From Promethearchaeota archaeon (GTDB taxonomy: Archaea > Asgardarchaeota > Lokiarchaeia > Sigynarchaeales > SOKP01): a DNA stretch of 30,286 nucleotides. The stretch spans positions 1 to 30,286 of the forward strand of contig JAHLWT010000186.1 in NCBI GenBank assembly GCA_019057775.1, read 5' to 3'. How positions within the stretch are numbered: position 1 is the first letter of the stretch; each line of letters opens with the position of its first letter. The translations under genes and the position numbers were made by a program. Below are positions 6,675-17,600 of this stretch, piece by piece. Under the pieces are notes generated by a model. The model made no database searches. It had not been told where the DNA came from and worked only from the letters and a program-made list of their open reading frames with translations.

Positions 6675-8255
6675 ATGGTTGATAAAGTCGTACCATATTT
6701 AATTAACATGGGTGAAGTGATTCCCGCTCGTAGTCAAGCATCTCTATTAAATGAATTAGCAATGGGTATAATTGAATGTATTGGAATTTATGGCAAAAGT
6801 CTTAAGAAATTAGGTAGGTTAACAAAAATAGCGACAGCTTTTTGGCCAGTTAGATTAATTCCATTGACAGATACGAGAGCATGTGTGTGTTCTTATTTAT
6901 TAAATAAACAGGAAAAATTACATGTTGGAAAGTTCTCACAAATGCCTCCAAGACCTGATAATATAATAGTAGGAGCAGATCCTGTATCATTTTTCCAATC
7001 ATTACAAACTTATAATAATACTTATCTTAGGCGAGCTAAAACCTTTAAAAGAGGTATTGTTATCCAAGAAGCTTTGTTCTCTGCTAATGAAGTAAGGTAT
7101 TTTCAAAACTTTTTCCTTAATCAATATAATTTAGGTACTCATTCTTCTCCCTATTTCTTACTTGAAGGTGGTCCAATAGCTAAAAGTGTAAACCAGACAA
7201 ACATCGTTCAAGAAGTTATTGACTTTGTATCTCAAAAAGAAATTGATGTGTTAGATAAGGTTGGTGACAGAATTACTCAATTGTGTGAGAAATGGATTGA
7301 GAAAGGCAGTAAGAATGTCGATAAGATAAGAGATACAAAAGTAGACACTGGAGAGGAAGAAAAACAACTTGAAATCCTGAATAAGGAATTACAAGAAGTG
7401 AAAGAACAGGAAATTGAGAAATCACCTGAAGAATTGGTGAAGTCAGGTAAATACAAAATTAATGATAAGACAGACGAATTACATAACAATGTCACGAACA
7501 TTAAAAATAGTGTCAACAGTTTGAGAAATGGAATTAATCAGAGAGATCTTTTCTTGGTTGAAGAAGGGTTAAAAGATTTAGATATAAAGTATAAAGACTT
7601 AGGTAATTCAATTGCTCGCTACAAAAGCGAAATTGCTCAATTAAGAAAGAACGTACAACGGGAAATTAATGATATTGAAAAAAGTCGCCATCAAAAAATC
7701 AGAGAATTAGAACGCAAGAAATCTGAAGTTGAAAAACAGATTAAAGCAAAACATAGTGGCTTAAGTAAGGATTTAACCACAGCTGAAGTTGTTATTGCCA
7801 AAATTAAAACAGAAAAGCAGTCCTGTATAGCTAACATTGAATCTATTAAGGATAGAGAAATGACAAGTGTCCAGAATTTCTTTAATAATTATACTCTTGA
7901 AGTGAAGTCGCAAAATGTAGTCGTAGGTATTCCTATCTACATATTCTATTTCGTCGATCCTAACACGAGTAGAACAACTGAACGTGCTCCAGTGTTGCCA
8001 ATATTAATAGATAAAGGGGGTATAGTAAGAACAAAAGTGAAAGCAAGCTTTAGGCAGAAATTAAGGGATTTGATGAATAAAGATAATGCGATGATTAGTT
8101 TGGTTGAAACCCAAGGCGATAAAAATAATTTGATGGAAATGAAAAATTTAGATACTCGTCTTGAGGATGCGATTAATGATTTAAGAATTCAGAAAATTTT
8201 AAATAAGAAACAAGCTGAAACCGCTAAATCGATCATTGCTGACTTAGTTTGGTAA
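6675..8255 (+). CDS. Cytoplasmic coiled-coil protein of unknown function
   Basis: I do not recognise this protein. With the ATG at 6675 it is 526 residues; no signal peptide or membrane helix is visible, so it is probably cytoplasmic. The N-terminal ~200 residues look globular, with a hydrophobic/aromatic strand AFWPVRLIPL (about residue 53) followed by a Cys pair in ACVCSYLL. The middle is strongly charged: Glu/Lys-rich helix around residues 225-255 and a long heptad-like coiled coil around 320-365 (REINDIEKSRHQKIRELERK). A globular segment near residues 415-450, NVVVGIPIYIFYFVDP followed by a buried strand APVLPILID, looks like the partner of the N-terminal strand region, so the coil may be a hairpin inserted in one globular domain. 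A helical tail follows. It lies 102 bases after the TIR receptor on the same strand, so a cytoplasmic role near that receptor is possible but unsupported by any motif. Confidence 0.85.
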   Translation: MVDKVVPYLINMGEVIPARSQASLLNELAMGIIECIGIYGKSLKKLGRLTKIATAFWPVRLIPLTDTRACVCSYLLNKQEKLHVGKFSQMPPRPDNIIVGADPVSFFQSLQTYNNTYLRRAKTFKRGIVIQEALFSANEVRYFQNFFLNQYNLGTHSSPYFLLEGGPIAKSVNQTNIVQEVIDFVSQKEIDVLDKVGDRITQLCEKWIEKGSKNVDKIRDTKVDTGEEEKQLEILNKELQEVKEQEIEKSPEELVKSGKYKINDKTDELHNNVTNIKNSVNSLRNGINQRDLFLVEEGLKDLDIKYKDLGNSIARYKSEIAQLRKNVQREINDIEKSRHQKIRELERKKSEVEKQIKAKHSGLSKDLTTAEVVIAKIKTEKQSCIANIESIKDREMTSVQNFFNNYTLEVKSQNVVVGIPIYIFYFVDPNTSRTTERAPVLPILIDKGGIVRTKVKASFRQKLRDLMNKDNAMISLVETQGDKNNLMEMKNLDTRLEDAINDLRIQKILNKKQAETAKSIIADLVW

Positions 8256-8623
8256 AGAATTCTTCTTTTCTCTTTATTTGTTTTAGATTCATCGAATTCT
8301 ACAATCTAAAACATCAAATTTAGAGTAATATAAGAAAGAAAGTTGCGGAATTATTTCGGAGAGAATTATATAAAATTAGAAAAAAAAATAATAATGGATA
8401 TGATTGCTTATTCACTAGGTTCATTAATTATATCATTCAGTGTAGAGAATGTATTAATTTACAATCCCTAAAGAAATTATTAAGCCAACAAATATCTATT
8501 AAATCCCTTTCATAATTTGTTATCGCGGAACCAGCAAGAGATATGATTTTAAGGGATATTAATATATCTGCTAGAGTTTCATAATTTTCTTTTAGTTCAT
8601 CATAATTATTAAAAATTTTTTCT
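8256..8623. other. Intergenic region between convergent genes
   Basis: The 368 bases separate a plus-strand gene ending at 8255 and a minus-strand gene ending at 8624, so no promoter is expected. It holds an 11-base inverted repeat close to the first gene's stop, and, on the minus strand, a frame that stays open for about 60 codons beyond the giant gene's stop (see findings). Nothing else was seen. Confidence 0.6.
8279..8313. terminator. Inverted repeat, possible transcription end between convergent genes
   Basis: TGTTTTAGATT (8279-8289) and AATCTAAAACA (8303-8313) are perfect 11-base inverted complements around a 13-base loop, beginning 24 bases after the stop of the coiled-coil gene. A pyrimidine-rich stretch precedes it. 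Archaeal termination mainly uses U-tracts rather than hairpins, so the role is uncertain; a regulatory site or processing hairpin is also possible. Confidence 0.4.
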
Positions 8624-11600
8624 TTATTCTTCGTTGATTGCTTTTATGAGGCATATAGCAGCCAATATTAATTGGAGAATACCAATACCAATTGTAACAT
8701 AACCAAATATCTTATAATCCCTATCATAAGATTGGATAGCTGTCATGGGAGAATACGAAACGTACTCAAGACCCATAAATGAATCTTTCCACTCCTTGTA
8801 ACCTTTTACTATAAATTCGGTGAGTTCTATAGCAGGAGTAATAGGATTTTCTATCCCATAGGAATCACAAATAAAATCTATTATAGTTTTTAGCAATCCC
8901 TGGGGTTCTACTTGTTTCTTTAAAAAATCTTTAATCAATTCTTTTGGTTTAATTTCGTTCTTTATTATTGCAACAAATCTTTTCCACAAATCTTGATTAA
9001 AAAGTTGACCAGGTTTGTGTTTCCCATCCCGAATAAATTTAATTCCTGTTGCTATAGTCATTATCCCTGCTCCTAAAAAGTAAAAGGAAGACTCATAATT
9101 GCTTAGGGCTTTACCATAGACGGGAACATCTCTGGCTATTGTAAGTGGGAGAAAGAACATTGAGAGATAATAGGCAAAAGCCCCAACAAGAAGTGCATAT
9201 TTAATAACTGCAGAAATCGTATCAAAGTTGGGCATGGTTATTGAGACGGTTCCAATAATAACTGCTGTAGACCACAAATCAGCCGATTCAGTCAGACCTG
9301 AAATAAATTGTGTACTCGCCCACGCAAATTCCACTGGTTCCCAAGCCTCTGCAGATTCAGTTGAGGTTTCGGTTGAGGTTTCGAGTAGCTCATCAAAGTT
9401 TTTAATTAGTGGATCAAATATGATATCACTAATTTCTGGGATCATTCCCCTCGAATTCGGATTAATTCCTTTCTCCTGATAAATCTCTTGATAAGAAGTA
9501 TCACCAGAATTAAACTCAAATCCGGGTGGCCAAAATTTAATGGTTATATCAATTATCCTTGTAGTTCCAAGTGAAAACCAGGCATTTATATATGGCACAT
9601 AAATATCAAAAAAATCATAATATCCTATTGAAGTTTCATAACCGGTCTCAAATGAAATACCTGTGAAATCTACTCCAACTTTATTAACTGTATAATACAT
9701 AGAAGCCCCAAATATAAGCGAAATCGGTAAAAAAACTAAAGCGATAGCACCGATGGCTAATGTTAAAAAAAGTAATGTTATACCAAACATTAGCCATGTG
9801 AAAATTAGTATAGCTGCTCGTATTAGACACCATAGCATGAAAGCGAGAAATTCAACCACAGCCATCAAGACGTCGCTTACGAACTCGACTAATTGTTCCC
9901 AAATAGCAGCTATTGCCTGTCCAATTGCGACAAATATGCTTACAACAAACTCTACAATAGCAACTATAGTCTGCACCAACCATTGCAATAATGTGCGAGG
10001 TTCCCTTCCTTGAGCAGAATTATCGTAATTAAACAACCAAGGAACGAATCCTAATGCGGCACTGGGTAAATTCATCATCACTGCCATCGTGCCATTTTCT
10101 TTTAGTGATGAATAACTATAAAAGATTCCTATCTCATTAGTTGTATCGTTTAGGAGACAAGTGAGCAACATGTTTAATACCGCCATAGCATCTTCAGAGG
10201 AAATTTCGAATCTTACGAACACAAAATCAACATCGTCGCAAGCAGCTTCCGTTTCACCATCCCTTTCTATGGAAATGAATTCTGATTTTCCCTCTTCGTA
10301 TAAGACGGTCTGATTCAATTGTTCGTCCTGAACGTATTTATTTAGAATAGTCTCAGTAAATAATGAGGTTGGAATTACAATTACATTTGGTCCTTGTTCA
10401 AAAGGCGTTCCAGCTCCTGAATCCGTAACGTATAGTTGAAAAATATTCATACGTTCTTGTTTTTGATAATGTCCATTAAACGTTGTCCCGTTATTGTATA
10501 TTGCGATGATATTTACTTTATCAAGTCCTAGTGTTCTGACTTTAACCTGCATATTATTATAATGTCCAAAGAAACCTCTTTGTGAGACCGTTAGATATTG
10601 TTGATGGTCAACATTACCGATAGTATAGGTTGCATAAGCTGAAATGAGAATATTGTCCCAAACTCCACCCATTTGCCAGAGACCAAGTTTCAAGCTAATA
10701 GTATTCCCTTGAGTACGCGTATCATCATCAATATTTGCGTAATAAAGGTAGGTATCGAAAAAAGATTTCCGATTATGATATAATCTATGAATTCCAAACC
10801 ACCACCACGAGAACCGGACTACTCTATCAGCAGAAGCTTGTATTCTCGGAGTACAGAAGAGGTAATTTGATCCTCCAGATGTCAGTCCAACAGTTATTTC
10901 TAGATTAGGACTTCCTTCATTGAACCATAAGTTTCGATGATGACCGTAGATAGGATTAATCTCGATTATTATGTCGCGTAATGGGTCTCTATCAAATCTA
11001 TCCCACACTCCATCTCCATCGGTATCCGTGCTTAAAGGATTGGTAGGTTCACCTCTGTCGTAAATTTCATATTTATCGGACCACCCATCCCCATCAGTAT
11101 CCCATTTTGAGGGATCTGTAATCCATGCTTCTGTGTCTTCATTTCCTGCTTGTATAAAAGTATCAGTTACTATTAGATATTCGTTCACATTAATGATTTC
11201 ATCGTGATATGTACTATCAATTTTTAACCTTAACCGATAGGTACCATAATATCCATTCTTCATAAAAGGAATAAGGTATGAGAGGTCAATGGTTTGCTCA
11301 TATAAAAACACTTCATAATCGTAAAAATTTTCAAAATTACTAAATAATATCACATCAGGAATTGTACTATTCATGTGTTCCTTTAAGAGTTCAATTGTAA
11401 TATTTCCATTTCCCCGAGGGATGCCATCAGACACTAATTTTAATTGTAGATTAGCATCGTACACGCGACCCAAATAAGGAATCTCTAAAGAATATTCATC
11501 ATATTCTCCTATATAATCATGAACATTATCACCAACATTATAATTAGGATCCCAAGAATATCCTAGTGCGTCTATATAATTAAAGTATCCATATTGAGTT

Positions 11601-14600
11601 GTATCAGTCGTAAAGTAAGTTTTACTTGCCTCAGTAATATTAATATTAAAATTGTAATCCCCATATTCTATATCATTTACAGAAATCTGCCAAGTATTAT
11701 GCTTTAATCCGAAATACCCACCTGTAGTGGACTCAAAATCCACTTTTATATGATACCATGTATTATCAGCAATTGGGCATATGTTGTAATAACCATTATC
11801 ATAATATTGAAGGTTACCTGCCGAGATATTTAATATAATACTGCTAGATTGTCCAGTATCATTTTGAAGCATAAAAACAGAATTATATGCCGAATTAGTA
11901 GTTCTCCACCACCATTCAATGGTTCCGTAAGATTGAGAGTCATCGAAATATTGAATCAATCTGGGTGCATCTATATTAGAATTATCATATATTTCTAATA
12001 CTCCCTTATGACCGTCATTTATTCTTGATTGATTTACATATATGTTTGGACTGCTAAGTAGCACGTCCCAATTCTCAGTTAATAATGGGGTGATATCATT
12101 AGGATTAATATTACCTCCCCCATAATCATATATATCTTGATATCCTAGGCCATCATGACTAGAATTATCCCAACTGTACCCAACTGCATCTAAATAAGAA
12201 TAATAATTCGATGCTGAATTCTCTGTAGAAAAACTAATTCTATCAGCCGAACTCTGAAAACTTTCAAATGCATAATCTCCATATTCTATTCCGTCTACAT
12301 AGACATGATAATAATTTTCTGCTAAACCCTTGTAAGCAGGGGCTCCAGTACATCTAAATTGGATGTTTATATGATACCAAGTATCATCATTTATAATAGA
12401 ACCTGTACAATCTAGCCAAGAGATACCATTATAATATCGTAAAACATTATTTTCTATTGATAACTGTAGTAAATTTGTACTGCCGTCGCGTAATGACCAT
12501 ATAGTCTGAGGAGCTGAATCGTTAGTTCTTACCCAAAATTCAATATTCCCATAACCTTGAGCTGTTGTAAAATTATTATAAATATCAACTTGTCCAGCAG
12601 CATTATTATCATATAATTCCAAAACGTTTTTGTGGTCTTCTAATGAAGATATAATTTGAACTTCACAATTACTATCACTATTATCAATATCTACAAAATT
12701 AAGAAAAGTCCCGTTCGTCCCTACCTCTTCATCGTTGAAGTCATAAGTTCCATAAAATAGTCCATATTCCATTATAGTATCAAAGTTAAAAGAACCTGAA
12801 TAATAACCTCGAAGTGAATCTATAGAATCCTTAATATCAATTACGGCCTCTCCATTAACCAATAAACCCAGTTCCACTCCATCCATTATACCATCGCTAT
12901 CATAATCATCATTATTAGGATCTAAATATTTTACAACTTCTATTTTAAATTCTTCAAGCAAGCATCCAGCAGAAGTATCATTGATCCAAATCTCATACTC
13001 ACCTCGATAATCTAGAGAATGATTTTCTATCAATTCCCTAATGTCAAAAGCTTTTGAGAAGTACCTTTCTTTATTCGTAGTTTCATTGAATAGCAAAAGA
13101 TCATCATCAACTTTAGTAATTAAAACATTCAAGTCAGGCACGTCAGTGATGCCATAATCATTTTCCGTGCTTACTTCACCGAATGCTAACATAAAAGCAA
13201 TTTGAGCATTAGCTGCCCTTGAACAATATTCATCAAATCTTAAAGAAATTGGTTCAGATAAATCTTTTCTTTCGTTTATTTCAAATTTCGAAGATTGCAT
13301 TTCACCAGAATCTGATAAGAAATCATGATCAGAATCGAAATCTAACGGGTTAGTGTAAAATCCCCACCCAAATACTTCTTCACCGTCAGTCAATCCATCT
13401 TTATCTGTATCGGCGATGCCTATTGCAGTTCCGAGATTAAATTCGCGAAAGTCTGATAGACCATCATCGTCACCATCTATTTTTGTGGGATATGGATCGA
13501 AATTATCCGTTAATCCATCAGCATCCGTGTCTGGATTGTGTGGATTTGCGCCTGAATTATATTCATCACCATCTAAAAGACCATCGTCATCAGTATCATT
13601 ATCAAGAGGATCCGACGTTACATGAATAATGCCAAAAAGTTCGGAAGTGATATTCCAACCAAAAACCTCGATCGAATCGATTAATGAATCATCGTCAGTA
13701 TCTCTATCATTAGGATCAGTTCCCGCTGGCCATTCACCAATGCCATAATTGTCATAACCGTCCCAGAGTCCGTCTCCATCTGAATCAACATTATCAGGAA
13801 GGGTTCCAATAAAATCTTCATAATCATCAATTAAATTATCACCATCCATATCCCCATAATCCATACCAAACATAAATTCCTCTCCAACTACTTCTATCAT
13901 CCATTCGTAATAATCTGGGACTCCATTTGCATTATTATCTAGGATATTTTTAATGATGAAGGTAGCAACGTTACTTTTTCCACTAATTGCGTCTGTAACA
14001 GTGACTTGTCCAAAGCAATTCATGGTATCAATAGCATTGTTAAAGGAATAAATATTGCAAATTCCCGTATTTCCACTATTATGAACAACAGTAGTAGTAC
14101 CATAAGTAAGAGTCCACTCAAATATCATGTTATTGATATCATTAACGTTATCGAACACATAAGCCTTTAGTTTAATAACACCCCCAGAGGCACCGCTATA
14201 TACAAAATTGGAAGTCAATACCATTGGGGGTAGATCTTCTACAATTATAGTTATAATGACCGTATCAACATTACTATCTTGATCTTCAACTTTTAACTTA
14301 TAAACATATATTCCATCCTCTAAAATTACAACTGGTTTTTTATTATTTCTTAGATTAGAAAGCTCTAAATCATAATTATCGTACCATGTGTAGGTTAAGT
14401 ATTGCTCATCAATGAAACTGTCATAAATTTCTAGATCTAAGACTACCGCTTGCCCTTCAATTCCCTGGAAAGTAAATGGCCCGCGGATTTCAGGAGCTTG
14501 TTCTTCAATTGTAACAGTTTTGTTGGCTATATACGTTTCTCCATAACAATCAACAACAAACAGCGTCAAATTGTAGATCCCTGACGTGCTCCAAGAATGA

Positions 14601-17600
14601 ACGGGATTTTGAACTCGTGAATATGTACCATCCCCGAACGACCATTCAAATCGGTAATCAGTCTCCTCTAATTCTTCATTTCCAAAAATCAAAATATCTG
14701 AAATCAATTGAACTTGTTGGTCTTCATTAATTACATTAGGAAAATCACCAATTATTGCGAATGGGCCAACATAATCAACTGTTATCAAATCACCTGTTAT
14801 AGTTTGGAGTTGTCCATCATCAGCGATCACCTTGATCAAGTATTCTCCCTCACTATCAAAATTTAAATTACCTTCAAAAACGGGGCCATATTGGCTTAAT
14901 AGGTCTGTGTTTAAGGATAACTCCTGTATATTTATCTCATCACTGGTGCCATTATTGTAAGTTATTGTACATTTAAAAAGTTCAAATCCAATTGTAGCAA
15001 CTGGTTCAAATTCCGAACATTTACGAACAGATACCCAATCAATTCTGATATCACTTGGATCATTTAGATTATACCAACCTCTCATTCTTAGTGCTCTGCC
15101 AGATTGTCCCAATGTCTCATCATTAGAAGAAATATAAGCCCCATAATGCCATCCGGGACCAGGCCAAGCTGTATGAGCCATAAACCTTACAGGTCTTGGT
15201 CCACTCGATAGCCAAATATTTTCAGAATGAAATACATCATTCTCGTAATATGGTGCCCACGTGTCATTAATCCATTGCATGTCACCTGTAAACCATACAT
15301 CTTCAGTAGGATCGAATGTTGTTTCATTTCCTCCAAATTTATATCCATAAGTTTGTCCAGTTAATGTGTACCCGAGATGAAATCCAAAAGTAGCAGTTTG
15401 ATACCATGAATCAGGAGCATCGCTAAGTATTCTCACTTCACCACCAGATACGCTAACACTGCTATAGACATCATCATAGATGTTCCATAGGCTTGTATCA
15501 AGGCTAGTCCCTTCAAAATCGTCGAATAACATAAAAACATTGGTACCATTGCTCTCTGAAATTGCTAATGGATTACCATATTTCATTTTTATAGCTGATG
15601 TACCAGAATCTGGAACTTTCACCCAAATAATTGAAGTACCTGCATTATCCCAATTTTCGATCCAATAACTTAATGTATCATTATTTTTGTTAAAAAATCT
15701 AATATCACTCCCATCAGGTTTCACTATTGAGTAATTAAAATTAGAAGGATTTAATTGAATTTTAATTGGATAATCATTTTCTGGAGTAGCGGGATTTAAT
15801 ATGATAGTTTTTGAGTAGTTCATCACATCTGAAGTGTATTTTAAATGATGATAATCGGAAACTATGGTAAATATCGTTATATTATCCATTTCTGAAGTTT
15901 TCACAGGAATCATCGGTACTACATAGGGTGAGAGATTATAAAATTCAAAACCTTTGCTGGTGTTAAAACCTATTTCTAAATGAGCTTTACCACCATCATC
16001 ATCGGTAACATTAATATAAACACTATGAATCACTTCTAAACAATCTAATATTAAAAGATCTCCACGTCCTAAATCAGCTTCTAATAAATTTAAAAGAGAA
16101 TCTAGATCATATAACGGGTTCATAGAAAAATCTAAATCTAATTTAACTGGAAACGTGGTATCATTATAAAACTCAGATGCAAGCGTTTCACTAAACGAAA
16201 TATTCGCATAAGTATTCCCTCCTTGTTCAAAAACATCAACGAAGTAATTTATATTATTTAAATTATAAATATATGAAGCAGTAGCGTTTGAACAATTTAA
16301 TAATAATAGCGAATTAGAATTATATAATAAATCTAGACTAATATCATCCTCAGATGGATCCCATACTTGAGCAAATAAAGTAATTGGATACTTAAAATTA
16401 TAGCTATTATTATCATAGAAGTATTGATTAAGAGAGACTTCCCAAGTGCCGTTAGAACCCCCAAAAAATCTCCCAGATGACAAAACAAGTTCCTCTCCAT
16501 TAGAAAATTCTAGTATTAAATCATATTTAATCCAGGTTAAATCAGGAATTGGTATTGAAGAATTTACAACAAGTATCCAGTCCTTTAAAAGAGACAACGA
16601 AATCAATTCTTTAGTAGTATATATGAAATTACCTTCCGCATATGCAAAATCAATAAGATATTCTCTTTCTGGAGTACCATTAGCAATCAAATTAATACTA
16701 AAATTTAAGTCAACTTCTACTTCAGATCTCGTAATTATTAGTGAACTATTTGCTACAATCCCTACATCCCAAATGCTTACAGAGGGATCAGAATTTAATA
16801 CATTAATACTTCTGGTGTCATATCCACTTAAGCCTTCTTGATCTTTTGTGACTATACAAACATTACCATTATAGTCGTCTGTATAAATATTAGTTGATTT
16901 CCATCCACCTAACTCAAATCCAGTTAAATCCTCAGGATCTACTGTAGATCCATCAAACTCATAATTCCACCAATACTCAAGACTAGGCATATCATTTGAA
17001 TCATCTAATGTGTCTACATTAAATCCTACTGTTTCTCCCTCATATATCGAAATGAGACCAGCAGGAATAGAAAAACTAACATCAGGAGCTCTGTTATTTA
17101 TTGAAATAAATCGAGTTGTTGAGCCTATTTCACCATTATTATCTTTTACTGTTAAGGTTACTCGATAAAGGCCCGATTCTGAATATTGATGATATACATA
17201 TTTACCATAAGCAGTCGTTCCATCCCCAAATTGCCAGTAAAATCGTAAAGAATCTATATCACTTTCAGTATCCGTACTATTTTCCGCATTTAAAAGGAAT
17301 ACTGATTTATCAGGATAATTAGTTGCTGGCCATCTGTTATCTCCAACATAATAATATGGATCCCATGAATATCCAATTGCATCTATAAAGCTAACACCTA
17401 CAGCACTTATACTCGATTGTATTAGAATTTTATTGATCCCTAAAGCATCTTGATTATCAATTTCATATACTTTCGATTGAATGTCATTTATAATTACTCT
17501 AAATTGTTGACTATGGAGATTGTAATAATCCCCACTAGAATTATCAATACAAAAATCAATTCTGACATGAAACCATGTATTATTATTAGGACTATCAATT

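Noticed and set aside
5640..8255. Thoeris-type TIR defence operon
   Set aside because: There is no SIR2-type or other NAD-sensing effector gene nearby, and the TIR is part of a membrane receptor; the coiled-coil neighbour shows no such motif.
16446..16841. Plus-strand open frame of 131 codons
   Set aside because: Antisense to the giant surface gene; its composition follows the opposite strand and it has no recognisable motif.
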